This document shows, one piece after another, positions 16,351-25,269 of a DNA stretch of 64,000 nucleotides (position 1 is the stretch's first letter; every line of letters begins with the position of its first letter). The notes under the pieces are model-generated. The model ran no database searches and was not told where the DNA came from. It saw only the letters and a program-made list of their open reading frames with translations. The DNA comes from Bordetella sp. BOR01 (lineage in GTDB: Bacteria; Pseudomonadota; Gammaproteobacteria; Burkholderiales; Burkholderiaceae_B), in assembly GCF_019218885.1 (NCBI RefSeq), contig NZ_JAHUWT010000003.1, positions 682,001 to 746,000 of the forward strand, given 5' to 3'. A program made the translations under genes and the position numbers.

Positions 16351-16685
16351 GATCGCCCCTTGGGGATAAACAGGCCGCGCCAGATGGCATTGCGGTTTCC
16401 TCTACGCCAACCGGAAGAAACGCCATGATAGGCGGCAACAGCCCATCATAGCGTTCCACTGGCGCGTTGATAAGCCGATTTATGGCCTTAGCCCGCAAGC
16501 CTGGCGGATGGCTATCTGAACCGGCGATGGCGGCAACGCCGGATCGAATTCACCGGCAGGCAGCAGCAGCGGCTACGCCATGAAGCGCAGCCGGTGTCCC
16601 CGATGGGATTGCGAGGCATGGACAAGAAATGGTTGGACATTGCACGTCGGCCGCTGCCGGCCACAGGTGGACATCGGTTGCTGGA
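16351..16685. other. Intergenic region with no recognised gene
   Basis: This 335-nt stretch separates the LysR gene (ending 16686) and the leftward MBL gene. It should hold the MBL promoter. Open frames here are short and show no recognisable protein pattern, and I see no clear dyad or terminator. Confidence 0.4.
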
Positions 16686-17588
16686 TCAGCCGTCGAATTT
16701 TTCAGCATAGAGATCGCGCAGCCAGTCCACGAAGACACGGACCCTAGGGGATAGCTGGCGATGAGAGGGATAGAGGGCACAGATGGGCAAGTCTGGGCAG
16801 GCCCATTCCGACAAGACCTGGACCAGCCGCCCCGCCTTCAGATGCTCTTCCAATCGAAAGCGCGGCACCTGGATCAGCCCGCAGCCGGCTAGCGCAGCAC
16901 TTGTATAACATTCGGCATCGCTGACAGAGATCCAGCCGCTGGCCTCGAACTCTTGCAGTTTGCCGTCTACGATGACGGAAAACGGATAGCGGTAATCATT
17001 GCCTCGCGAAAAAAAACCGATTCCCTGATGCTGTTCCAATTCTTGGGGATGCTTGGGTGCGCCGTATCGAGCCAGGTAATCGGGGCTGGCGCAGATAATC
17101 TCTTGCAGGCTTGCAAGCTTCCTGATGACCAGCGAAGAGTCGCGCGGCCGTCCCGCCCTCACTACGCAATCGATGCCTTCCTTGACCAGATCGACCAGGC
17201 GGTCGCCGCTGCTGAGAATCACGTTGATATCTGGATAACGCGCCCTGAACTCGCCGATACGCGGCAGGATGATCATCGTCGCATGCGCACCGTGCACATC
17301 CAGCCGCAAGGTTCCATGAGGATTGGCGATATGAGTGCTTATTGAAGACTCGGCGTCTTCGAGTTCGGCCAGAACCCGCTTGCTGCGTTCGTAGAAGGCT
17401 TGCCCATCCAGGGTCGGCTTTACCTGGCGTGTCGTGCGATCCAGCAGTCGCGCTCCCAGCCGGCTCTCGAGCTTCTTGATCGCGTGGGTGGCAGTCGCGC
17501 GCGGAATTTCCAGCACTTCCGCGGCTTCTGTGAAGCTGCCGAGTTCAACGATACGGTTGAATAACTGCAATGCAAGAAAGCGGTCCAT
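16686..17588 (-). CDS. LysR-family transcriptional regulator
   Basis: This 300-residue regulator begins MDRFLALQLFNRIVELGSFT, the typical CrgA/DmlR-like LysR N-terminus; starting eight codons earlier would add non-family residues. The HTH (about 15-40) includes AAEVLEIPRATATHAIKKLE, and the effector domain spans about 90-295. It follows the alpha/beta hydrolase gene on the same strand after 65 nt and does not diverge from an obvious target, so its regulon is unclear. The hydrolase or the downstream MBL gene are the nearest candidates. Confidence 0.88.
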   Translation of the reverse strand: MDRFLALQLFNRIVELGSFTEAAEVLEIPRATATHAIKKLESRLGARLLDRTTRQVKPTLDGQAFYERSKRVLAELEDAESSISTHIANPHGTLRLDVHGAHATMIILPRIGEFRARYPDINVILSSGDRLVDLVKEGIDCVVRAGRPRDSSLVIRKLASLQEIICASPDYLARYGAPKHPQELEQHQGIGFFSRGNDYRYPFSVIVDGKLQEFEASGWISVSDAECYTSAALAGCGLIQVPRFRLEEHLKAGRLVQVLSEWACPDLPICALYPSHRQLSPRVRVFVDWLRDLYAEKFDG

Positions 17589-17653
17589 AAGAGGCCAGTA
17601 GTTGGTGGACACCGTGCAACCGCAGCAATTTCACAGCATATGTCCGTTAGAGG

Positions 17654-18853
17654 TCAATCGGGCGTTTTCAGAACCTGCCTCATCACGTCGCTTTGCCAAT
17701 CGAAATACGGGTTGAAGGTCAGGCGCGCATGGACCTTTCCTTCTTCCTGGTAGCCCCAGTCCGAGAACCAGACAGGGCCACCTTGCTGGCAGGCGACCCG
17801 CGCCGCTTCACTCTGCCCGTTCCAGCAAAGGCGCAGGCTTCCCGTCGTGCCATAGAGCTTGTTGCTAGGCGAAAACAACAAGCCCATATGGGAAAACTGG
17901 CTGATCTGCAGTTCGGGAAGACGGTCCGTCCGGACCAGTACGCGCTGGTCCCGGCCAAGCTGGCCGTCGTCGTTGCCGTACCAGATCAGCCGACTGGCTG
18001 GATGAGTGAAACGGGAATTGAACACTTTCGACAAGTATGCCGTATCAAGCACCGAATCATGTTCGGCCACCACCATCAAGACAGGCTTGCCATAGGGCGC
18101 ACCGCGCAACGCTTGGCGCGCCTGCCGGCTACTGCGATAGAACTGCGCGAAACCATTCGTCGGAACCGTCATGTAGCGCACGGCATTCTGCAGCGGTCGA
18201 GTATCGTCCGGCTCGCGCAGCCAGGGCCTGGCCCACGCAATAAGCGGGGTCAACCAGTCGTAGGCGCTATTCGACATGAAGGCCGGTGAAAAGAGAAGCA
18301 GCCCCGCCACGTCGGGGTGCGCATAGGCATAATCGACAACCAGGTTGGCGCCTGTTGAAAAGCCTCCCAGGTAGACCTGTTCGACCTCGCGGCGCAACGC
18401 CTCGGCCTGCTCGTCGACCACACGGCGCCAATCTTCAAGCGTTACGTCCAGCAGATCTTCCGGGCGCGTTCCATGACCGGGCAGCAAGACCGCGCGAACC
18501 AGAAACCCCTGCGCGGCCAATTGCTGGCCAATATCGTGAAAGGACCAGGGAGAGTCTCCCAGCCCATGAACCAGCAACACACCCCGGTGGGGCTGCCCCG
18601 CAGGGCGCCATTCCCGAGGCGCGTTCCAGGCGAGCTCGAGCGCGAAATCGCCGTCTTGACGGACGCGCCGTTGTTGCAACGTCTGGAGGGCATCTTGCCG
18701 ATAGGTATCGAACGAGACCTGGCGCGGCGCGTGGCCTGCCTGATCTCTTACCGCGCAAGCAGTGGCAGCCAGCAACGCCGCAACACCCACTGCGCCGCAA
18801 AACAGCGCCCTTATCAAGCGACTTGGTGCTTTCACGATGGACCAGCTTTTCAA
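17654..18853 (-). CDS. Exported alpha/beta hydrolase (lysophospholipase/S33-like lipoprotein)
   Basis: This 399-residue protein has an N-terminal hydrophobic segment ending LLAATAC, a likely lipobox, so it is probably anchored in a membrane as a lipoprotein. The hydrolase core shows LLVHGLGDSPWSF (oxyanion region), the nucleophile elbow GGFSTGAN, acid AEHDSVLD and a late His in SQFSHMG. The lid and C-terminal extension are longer than in simple esterases. The likely reaction is ester or lysophospholipid hydrolysis in the periplasm. It lies upstream of the LysR gene on the same strand; a GC hairpin separates it from the molybdenum-hydroxylase operon. Confidence 0.8.
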   Translation of the reverse strand: MKSWSIVKAPSRLIRALFCGAVGVAALLAATACAVRDQAGHAPRQVSFDTYRQDALQTLQQRRVRQDGDFALELAWNAPREWRPAGQPHRGVLLVHGLGDSPWSFHDIGQQLAAQGFLVRAVLLPGHGTRPEDLLDVTLEDWRRVVDEQAEALRREVEQVYLGGFSTGANLVVDYAYAHPDVAGLLLFSPAFMSNSAYDWLTPLIAWARPWLREPDDTRPLQNAVRYMTVPTNGFAQFYRSSRQARQALRGAPYGKPVLMVVAEHDSVLDTAYLSKVFNSRFTHPASRLIWYGNDDGQLGRDQRVLVRTDRLPELQISQFSHMGLLFSPSNKLYGTTGSLRLCWNGQSEAARVACQQGGPVWFSDWGYQEEGKVHARLTFNPYFDWQSDVMRQVLKTPD

Positions 18854-18888
18854 AGCGTGATGAGATGATTATCCGCGATGCTCGTATG

Positions 18889-18908
18889 GCCGCCGCCAGG
18901 GCGGCGGC
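18889..18908 (-). terminator. Perfect GC stem-loop after the IorB-type operon
   Basis: GCCGCCGCC and GGCGGCGGC form an inverted repeat 67 nt downstream of the stop of the leftward molybdenum-hydroxylase operon. There is no T-tract on the minus strand. It may end the operon transcript or only stabilise its 3' end. Confidence 0.4.
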
Positions 18909-18974
18909 TGTAGCCGATCATACCTGCACATTGCCAGGCACAGGCGCTTTCACGTCATTGCGCCATTACAGTAG

Positions 18975-21185
18975 TCATGCGTCGAGCAAAGCCTTGACCC
19001 GCTCGGGAGTGAACGGCATATCGCGCAGGCGTCTCTTCGTCAACGCGTAGACGGCATTGGCGACGGCTCCCCCCGTCATCGGTACGCCGATCTCGCCTGC
19101 CCCGGACGGATTGGCGTCGGATTCGACAATCCGGACTTCAATCTGCGGAACCTCATGGATGCGCAGGGGCTCGTAGTCATAAAAATTGCTTTGTTGAATC
19201 TGGCCTTGGATGATGGTGACTCGTTCCTTCAGCAAGCCAGAAAGGCCAAAGATGATGCCGCCCTCGGCCTGCGCCTCGAGATTCTTCGGATGAATGGCCA
19301 TTCCGGGATCGACAGCGGCCCAGAATCGGTGCAAGCGGATCTGCCCCGATTCGCGATCTATCGAAATCTCGGCGACGCCGGCCCCGACAGTGGTTTTATA
19401 ACCAGCGAATGCAAGCCCGTGGGCCCGGCCACTGGGCGCATTGCCGAAGTTCGACATCGAGACAACCGCATCCAATACCGCCCGGCCGCGCGCACTTTTC
19501 GCGAGCAGGCTGTGCCTGAATGCCACCGGGTCGCTGTTGGCCGCTTCAGCGAGTTCGTCCACGAAACATTCACGCGCAAAACAGTTTGGCCCCCAACCGA
19601 TACCCCGCCATGCCGAAACGCGTGAGCCTCGTTCAAGAATCACATGGTCGGCGAGTAGGTCGGGTATATCGTAGTCAGTGCTTTCCGTTCCTTCCATTAC
19701 CAGCACATCGCGATTCTTGGCGTGCTGCCAGCGCGATGGCGCGGCATAGGCCAGAATCGAGGGGCTGGCGACGCGATGGTGAAATGCCACGACACGACCG
19801 TTTTCGTCCAAGGCTGCCTGCAGCTTATGGGCAGTGGCCGGACGAAGCCAGCCATTCTTGACGTCGTCTTCACGCGTCCACATCAGCTTGACAGGCCGCT
19901 TTACCTGCCGCGATATCATTAATGCATCGCGCAGATTGTCGCGCGCGAAGAAAGTTCTACGCCCGAACGATCCTCCCATCTGCATGGCGTGGAAGCGGAT
20001 CCGGTCAGGGGTGGTCTGCAATGCCTGCGCCGCCGCTGCAACGGAAACAGATTGGCTTTGAGTACCAAGCCAGATTTCGGCGCCCTTGCCATCGGCGTCG
20101 ACGGCCGCTACTGCGTTCAGCGGCTCCATCTGCCCATGGTAGATGTATTCGGTGGTGAAATTGGCTGTCAGGCGCCGGTGACGGCCGCCATTGAAGGCCG
20201 TTGCGGCATCCCCGCGTGCTTCCCATGCTGTCGCGGCACGTTGCGCATCGTTGACGGCCGCCACTGTTGCAGCAAGCTCGGTTTCACTGTTTGCCGAGCG
20301 AAACGGCGACTCGGTGCTCCATTCGACTTTCAAGAGATCCCGCGCCTGCAGCGCCGTTTCCCAGCGTTCAGCCACGACGACAATAGAGTGAGCCAGCTTG
20401 ATCACATCGACCACGCCATCCAGGGCCTTTGCCTCGGCACCGGACACGGCCAGCGGCACCTCGCCCTCGACCGGAGGGTGCAACTGGGCAGCGTAGACCA
20501 TGCCCGGCAGCCGCACGTCGATCGAGTAAACCGCGTCGCCCCGGACTTTCCCTGGAATGTCGCGACGCTCAAGATTGGTGCCGATCAAGCGATACGCAGA
20601 CCGGGGCTTGAGGTCCGAATCGGCAATTCCGGGAACCTTGTCGACGATCCTGGGCAGGGCCGCCACCTCGCCGAACGTCATTCGACGGCCGCTTGACGGA
20701 TGCACCACCGCACTTGGCTCGGTCGTGACCTCGCCAGCCGGAACTCTCCAGGCCGCGGCGGCAGAATAAATAAGAATCCGGCGCGCACCGGCGCCGGCAC
20801 GCCTCATTATGTCGAAATATCCGGCGACGGAAGAGCTTCCCGCAGTAAACAGCAATCCGCCGGTCTGGGGATTGCCGTAGGTACTTTCGGCGCCCTTGTC
20901 GATCTGCTCTACACTGACTTTCGACCAATCCGCATCGATTTCCTCAGCCAGGATCATCGGCAGGGATGTCATGACACCTTGGCCCATTTCGGTCGACGCG
21001 AAACGGATCGTGATTTCATCATCCGCGTTGATCGTCACCCAGGCGTTCGCCGGTTTCGGCGCGGCATCCTGGGCATAGGCTTTTCCTGCAAAGACCTGGA
21101 CGGCTCCCTCGGCCATGATGGCAAAGCTCAATACGCTTGCCGAGCGAAGGAAGTCTCGTCGCGACACACCGACGGCGGCCTTCAT
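18975..21185 (-). CDS. Molybdopterin-binding large subunit, isoquinoline 1-oxidoreductase beta (IorB) type
   Basis: This 736-residue protein of the xanthine dehydrogenase superfamily, single-chain IorB class, starts [19 protein letters not shown], a twin-arginine (Tat) signal, so the enzyme is exported folded to the periplasm. Cofactor motifs include GGSFGRR in the middle and [17 protein letters not shown] near the C-terminus with the conserved active-site Glu. It hydroxylates a heterocycle or oxidises an aldehyde. Its ATG overlaps the stop of the [2Fe-2S] gene by 4 nt, and a cytochrome c gene precedes that, giving a complete electron path out of the Mo site. A longer upstream start would precede the Tat motif with unlikely sequence. 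Confidence 0.88.
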   Translation of the reverse strand: MKAAVGVSRRDFLRSASVLSFAIMAEGAVQVFAGKAYAQDAAPKPANAWVTINADDEITIRFASTEMGQGVMTSLPMILAEEIDADWSKVSVEQIDKGAESTYGNPQTGGLLFTAGSSSVAGYFDIMRRAGAGARRILIYSAAAAWRVPAGEVTTEPSAVVHPSSGRRMTFGEVAALPRIVDKVPGIADSDLKPRSAYRLIGTNLERRDIPGKVRGDAVYSIDVRLPGMVYAAQLHPPVEGEVPLAVSGAEAKALDGVVDVIKLAHSIVVVAERWETALQARDLLKVEWSTESPFRSANSETELAATVAAVNDAQRAATAWEARGDAATAFNGGRHRRLTANFTTEYIYHGQMEPLNAVAAVDADGKGAEIWLGTQSQSVSVAAAAQALQTTPDRIRFHAMQMGGSFGRRTFFARDNLRDALMISRQVKRPVKLMWTREDDVKNGWLRPATAHKLQAALDENGRVVAFHHRVASPSILAYAAPSRWQHAKNRDVLVMEGTESTDYDIPDLLADHVILERGSRVSAWRGIGWGPNCFARECFVDELAEAANSDPVAFRHSLLAKSARGRAVLDAVVSMSNFGNAPSGRAHGLAFAGYKTTVGAGVAEISIDRESGQIRLHRFWAAVDPGMAIHPKNLEAQAEGGIIFGLSGLLKERVTIIQGQIQQSNFYDYEPLRIHEVPQIEVRIVESDANPSGAGEIGVPMTGGAVANAVYALTKRRLRDMPFTPERVKALLDA

Positions 21186-21640
21186 GATTGCGCCCCTTTT
21201 GCGGCGTGCTCGATGGCCCGGACGATGCGGTGGTAAGTGCCGCAGCGACACAGATTGGAAGCCATGGCGTCGATGATTTCCTCGCGGCTCGGCTCAGGGT
21301 TGGCTCGAAGCAACGAGGCGGCACGCATGATCTGCCCGGATTGGCAGTATCCGCACTGTGGAACTTGTTCGATGATCCATGCCTTCTGCAAGGGATGTTC
21401 ATCGCTCGGCGAAAGGCCTTCGATGGTGGTAACAGACCGTCCGGCCACGGCTTCCAATGGCGTCTGGCACGCGAAAATGGCCTCGCCATCGAGGTGCACG
21501 GTGCAGGCCCCGCAGACCCCCGCGCCACAGCCGAACTTCGTACCGGTCAGGCCCAGATGTTCTCGCAATACCCATAGCAGTGGTGTTTCAGGACGGGCTT
21601 GTACGTCGACAGGCCGTCCATTGATGGTCACGCTAGCCAT
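21182..21640 (-). CDS. [2Fe-2S] small subunit, IorA type
   Basis: This 152-residue protein has a plant-type ferredoxin fold with C-rich loop [18 protein letters not shown] (residues about 36-53) and an all-helical second cluster domain with [11 protein letters not shown] and [11 protein letters not shown]. These are the eight cysteines expected for two [2Fe-2S] clusters. It passes electrons from the Mo subunit encoded just downstream to the cytochrome c encoded upstream. It has no signal peptide of its own and probably travels with the Tat-exported large subunit. ATG 21640 follows GAAGGAG and matches the family start; an upstream in-frame TTG would overlap the cytochrome gene. Confidence 0.9.
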   Translation of the reverse strand: MASVTINGRPVDVQARPETPLLWVLREHLGLTGTKFGCGAGVCGACTVHLDGEAIFACQTPLEAVAGRSVTTIEGLSPSDEHPLQKAWIIEQVPQCGYCQSGQIMRAASLLRANPEPSREEIIDAMASNLCRCGTYHRIVRAIEHAAKGAQS

Positions 21641-21680
21641 GTTTGCTCCTTCGAATGAATAGCCGGGCACGGATGCCGCG

Positions 21681-22061
21681 TCAGCGCAGTGTTGCCAAGA
21701 AATCGATGAGCGCTTTCCGCTCATTCGGGTTTTGAACCGCAACGCTCATGGTGGTGCCAGGAGTGTGCCGAAGAGGATTGGCGAGAAACTTATCCAAGGC
21801 CTGCTCGTCCCACGCCACATCGGAGCGCCGCATGGCCTCTGAGTACCGGGCGCCCGCTACGCTGCCCGCTGCGCGCCCCAGCACCGCGAACAAGGTGGGC
21901 CCGACGCGATTCTGTCCAGGCTGGATAGCGTGGCAGGCGGCGCAGCGCTGCCGAAAGAGACGTTCGCCGTCAAGTTGCTGGGCGTTGCCGGGCGCAGACT
22001 GGAACGCCAGTAATGCCAGGACAGCAATCAGCCCGGAAAGGCAGGTCGGCTGCGTAGACAC
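21681..22061 (-). CDS. Class I c-type cytochrome
   Basis: This 126-residue protein has a Sec signal peptide (cleavage near GNAQQ) and a single CAACH heme-binding site at about residues 41-45, followed by [11 protein letters not shown] and an axial Met in GTTMSVAV. The size and pattern fit a small soluble class I cytochrome. It is the first gene of a three-gene leftward operon with the [2Fe-2S] and Mo subunits and is the probable electron acceptor of that periplasmic enzyme, feeding the respiratory chain. The start is GTG at 22061, preceded by AGGGGATC; no better ATG in frame exists. Confidence 0.85.
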   Translation of the reverse strand: MSTQPTCLSGLIAVLALLAFQSAPGNAQQLDGERLFRQRCAACHAIQPGQNRVGPTLFAVLGRAAGSVAGARYSEAMRRSDVAWDEQALDKFLANPLRHTPGTTMSVAVQNPNERKALIDFLATLR

Positions 22062-22226
22062 ATTGATCCCCTGTTTGTAGGGCTACAGAACCCACCGGCG
22101 AAGGCTATCAGCTCTATGTCAGGAGAAAATCGGCGGAAAGTTGCCAAGACAATTTAAAATCGCACAACAATGCGGTTGGCATGCGGCAATGGGCCAAGCC
22201 AACCCGTACGCCGGGAGTGAATCTGC

Positions 22227-23030
22227 ATGAGCATTCAATCAGATCCAGCACAAGCCGGTTCCGGCTTCAAGGCTTATATCGATACACGCCATGTGCTGCC
22301 CTGGGCAGTGGTGGTGCTGGTGGCAGCCGGGCTTGCCTGGTACGGGCCGATTGCGCAGCTTGAGCACTACCATGACTTTGCCGATCACCGGTCCTGGCTG
22401 GGCATTCCCAACGCGGCGGATGTCCTGTCCAACCTGGGGTTTGCGGTAGTGGGCTGGTATGGTTTGGCGCTTGTGCTGCATAGCCGCAACAACCCTGCGC
22501 TGGACGCCATTCGCCCGGGCTACGGCTTGTTTTCATTCGCCTTGATACTCACGGCGTTTGGTTCGGGCTGGTATCACCTGCTGCCGGACAATGCCCGCCT
22601 GATCTGGGATCGCCTGCCCATTGCCCTGGCATGCGCGGGCATTTTGTCGGCCGTGTGGCGGGAGACCCTGGGCGATGGCCGCTGGGTCGACAGGTTATGG
22701 GCCATTATTGCGGTCGTCAGTGTGATCTGGTGGTGGTACACGGACAACAACCAGGCAGGCGACCTGCGCCCTTACCTGTATGTGCAGTTCATGCCGCTCT
22801 TGCTGATTCCGCTGCTGCAATGGCAGAACAAGACGCCCCCCAGAGAGCGCTTATATTTCGCCGCGGCTATCGGGTTCTATGCACTGGCCAAGGCCGCTGA
22901 ATTACTGGACCACCAGATTTTCCAGGACTTCGCCTACCTTAGTGGCCATACGATCAAGCACTTGTTTTCGGTGGCGGCAGGTTTGGTGGTGGTGCTTAAC
23001 TACGCGCGCCGCAGGCAATCGAACGGATGA
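22227..23030 (+). CDS. Alkaline-ceramidase-superfamily membrane hydrolase
   Basis: This 267-residue protein has about seven hydrophobic segments and no signal peptide. Motifs match the CREST/alkaline ceramidase superfamily: DVLSNLGFAVVG, GSGWYHLLPDNARLIWDRLP and late SGHTIKHLFS, which together supply the Ser, Asp and three His of the predicted Zn site. In eukaryotes relatives cleave ceramides; bacterial members mostly lack a tested substrate and may hydrolyse a lipid amide. It runs rightward from a divergent region shared with the cytochrome gene, and its last 35 nt overlap the convergent acetyltransferase gene. Function beyond membrane lipid hydrolysis is inference. Confidence 0.75.
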   Translation: MSIQSDPAQAGSGFKAYIDTRHVLPWAVVVLVAAGLAWYGPIAQLEHYHDFADHRSWLGIPNAADVLSNLGFAVVGWYGLALVLHSRNNPALDAIRPGYGLFSFALILTAFGSGWYHLLPDNARLIWDRLPIALACAGILSAVWRETLGDGRWVDRLWAIIAVVSVIWWWYTDNNQAGDLRPYLYVQFMPLLLIPLLQWQNKTPPRERLYFAAAIGFYALAKAAELLDHQIFQDFAYLSGHTIKHLFSVAAGLVVVLNYARRRQSNG

Positions 23031-23565
23031 TCCGCGCCGGATTTCCTCCGGCCAGGGTATTCGGGGGAACGCTCTTGGTAACGACCGAGCCCGCGGCCAC
23101 AACCGAGTTTTCGCCTATCGTCACCCCGCCGATGATCGTTGCACCGGCCGCGATCCAGACGTTTCTCTCGATCACGATGGGCTTGCCAAGCGTGGTGGCG
23201 CGGCGCTGCGAAGGATCAAGGGGATGGCTTGTCGTGATGATGTTCACATTCGGCCCGATCATGACATCGTCGGCGATATCGAGCCCGCCAAGATCATAGA
23301 ACGTGCAGTTTTGATTGACGAAGACATTATGCCCGACGCGGATCTCTTCTCCGCCGGCGGTATAGAACGGCGGGATGAGCAGGAAACTGTCGTCTACCTT
23401 TTTTCCGATGAGTTCGCTGAACAAGGCCCGGACTTCATCTGCGTCGTTGAACGTCAAACGGTTGAGCGCGGCAGTGATCGCCATTGCCCGCCTGGCGTTG
23501 TCCACCATGGCGGCTGATTCCGGCGTCTTGCTGCGGATTGTCTTGATGCTGGCCTCGTTCGGCAT
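22996..23565 (-). CDS. Left-handed beta-helix O-acetyltransferase (maltose/NodL type)
   Basis: This 189-residue protein has an N-terminal helical Mac domain and hexapeptide repeats from about residue 75 to 180 (VFVNQN, IADDVMIGPNV, IGGVTIGENSVVAAGSVV). The active His is expected in IITTSHPLDP, and the C-terminus AGGNPARIIR is characteristic of sugar O-acetyltransferases such as LacA/Maa/NodL. It should transfer acetyl from acetyl-CoA to a sugar or small acceptor. The gene is convergent with the ceramidase-like gene (35 nt overlap). Immediately upstream, on the opposite strand, lies a truncated Bug gene, so its promoter region is probably a rearrangement junction. Confidence 0.88.
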   Translation of the reverse strand: MPNEASIKTIRSKTPESAAMVDNARRAMAITAALNRLTFNDADEVRALFSELIGKKVDDSFLLIPPFYTAGGEEIRVGHNVFVNQNCTFYDLGGLDIADDVMIGPNVNIITTSHPLDPSQRRATTLGKPIVIERNVWIAAGATIIGGVTIGENSVVAAGSVVTKSVPPNTLAGGNPARIIRSIACGARS

Positions 23566-23639
23566 TGGTCATTTTCCTTGGCGGCGGTCAAGCGTGCGGG
23601 TCGGCGCGGCAACCCCCCTACATTATTGAACTAGCTTTC

Positions 23640-24011
23640 TTCGTGGCCACAGGCGGCCAAGTGCAATTCGGCGTGCTTTCGCTGCCGTCCATGATCGGCA
23701 ATCTCAAAAGCGGTGCGCTGCGGGCCGTAGGCGCTTGCGGTACAGAACGCAGCGCGATGCTACCCGACCTGCCGACGCTACGCGAACAAGGCCTGCCGGA
23801 TTACGACGCGTCGGGATGGTTTGCCGTGATTGCTCCCAAGGAACTTCCGGAATCGAAGGTTCGGACCATCCACGGCTACCTGCGTACCGCGTTTACAGAC
23901 CCGGAAGTCAAAAAGGCCATGGACGCGCAAGGCAACAGTATCTGGCTGAAAGACCCGAAGGAGACGGGGGATTACTTTCGCAGTGAGATGAAGAAATACG
24001 CGGCTATTGTG
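23640..24011 (+). pseudogene. Bug receptor, C-terminal fragment
   Basis: The frame from about 23640 reads VQFGVLSLPSMIGNLKSG, then MLPDLPTLREQGLPDYDASG and DPEVKKAMDAQG, which is the C-terminal 120 residues of a Bug/TctC receptor. The first 200 residues, including the signal peptide and ligand loop, are absent. After IV near 24011 the sequence diverges from the family and runs on to a stop at 24152. I find no upstream fragment in the window. It marks a deletion or insertion junction between the acetyltransferase and the catabolic operon that follows. Confidence 0.8.
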
Positions 24012-24108
24012 AGGGGCCGAAGCTTGAGCCGCAGTGAATTGAATTGGCCGCTTTCGGTCACCGGACAACTTCAGCGCGGCCCAGCGCCATCACTTCATGC
24101 TTCTCTGT

Positions 24109-25263
24109 TCATACGTACAGCTCGAACACACGGCGGGCCAGCGCACTCTTGAGAATCTCTTCCGGACCTTCGGTGATCATCATGCTACGCTGGTCGCGCC
24201 AGAACTTCTCGACAGGAAGATCCTTGGTTAGGCCCGCGCCACCATGGATCTGTAGGCATTTGTCGGCGCATTCCCAACTTAGGCGATCGCCCTGCATCTT
24301 GATGATGTAGGCATCGTAGCGTACGTCCTCGCCGCGGTCGTACTTATCCGCAGTGCGATACACCATCAACCGCAGTGCTTGCAGCGCCATGTAGCTGTCC
24401 ACCAACATCCACTGGATTGCCTGACGTTCGGCGAGCGGCTTGCCGAAGGTGACGCGCTGCTTCGCATACTTCGCCCCCAACTCTATGCAGCGCTCCATTA
24501 CTCCGAGCGCACGGGCACCATGCCGGACGCGGCCTTGATTGATCCAGGCCTGGCCCACTTTGAAGCCATCCCCTTCCGCACCGATGCGTTTCCAGGCAGG
24601 GACTCGAACATTGTCGAAAAGGATGTCGCAGGGTTCGTCGTCCATCATGGTCTGCTCTTTGCGCACCACCTTGATCCCAGGCGTATTCATATCGACGAGG
24701 AACGCCGAGATGCCGCCATGGTTGCCCCGATTCTTGTCGGTCTTGGCGATCACCTGTGCGAACGAAGCGGTGTCGCCCGAGGTAATGAACCGCTTGCTGC
24801 CGTTGATGATGTAGTCGTCGCCGTCTCGGATGGCGCTAGTCCTCATGGCAGCGGGGTCGCCGCCCGCGTCGGGTTCAGTTTGCGCGAAACAATCGGTCTT
24901 CTGGCCATGGATCACCGGGAGCAAGTACTCTGGCTTCTGCCTTTCGTCAAGCAAGTACAGCGTCGGGCTGGGTTCTGGTCCGAACACCTGCCACTTGCGC
25001 GTGGGCAGCGCAATCGTGCGGCCCATCTGCTCCCACACCACTGCGCGTGCCAGCATGCCCAGTCCCTGGCCGCCATACTCGACCGGAGTCGCAAAGTGCC
25101 ACAAACCCATTTCCCGCGTCCTGGCCGAGAGCTCCTCGCGTAGCGCCGGCTTCAGGTCCGAGCCTGATTGCGCCGTGCGCTCGATCGGAATCAGCTCCTT
25201 GTCAACAAAGCGCCGCAAGGTTTCCTGCAGCATCTTCATCTCTTCGGGAAGTTCGAAATCCAT
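24109..25263 (-). CDS. Acyl-CoA dehydrogenase
   Basis: This 384-residue flavoprotein has N-terminal helices, a central beta domain with FAQTEPDAGGDPAA and GSKRFITSGDTASFAQV, and a C-terminal helical domain with IQWMLVDSYMALQ and QIHGGAGLTKDLPVE. The segment ITEGPEEILK replaces the more usual GTEEIH, as in ACAD10/11-like bacterial enzymes. It should insert a 2,3-double bond into an acyl-CoA using FAD and pass electrons to ETF. It is the last gene of the five-gene leftward operon that starts at 29940, 6 nt after the Bug gene. In this setting it could convert an arylpropanoyl-CoA to the cinnamoyl-CoA used by the hydratase/lyase. Confidence 0.9.
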   Translation of the reverse strand: MDFELPEEMKMLQETLRRFVDKELIPIERTAQSGSDLKPALREELSARTREMGLWHFATPVEYGGQGLGMLARAVVWEQMGRTIALPTRKWQVFGPEPSPTLYLLDERQKPEYLLPVIHGQKTDCFAQTEPDAGGDPAAMRTSAIRDGDDYIINGSKRFITSGDTASFAQVIAKTDKNRGNHGGISAFLVDMNTPGIKVVRKEQTMMDDEPCDILFDNVRVPAWKRIGAEGDGFKVGQAWINQGRVRHGARALGVMERCIELGAKYAKQRVTFGKPLAERQAIQWMLVDSYMALQALRLMVYRTADKYDRGEDVRYDAYIIKMQGDRLSWECADKCLQIHGGAGLTKDLPVEKFWRDQRSMMITEGPEEILKSALARRVFELYV

Positions 25264-25269
25264 GAGTGT

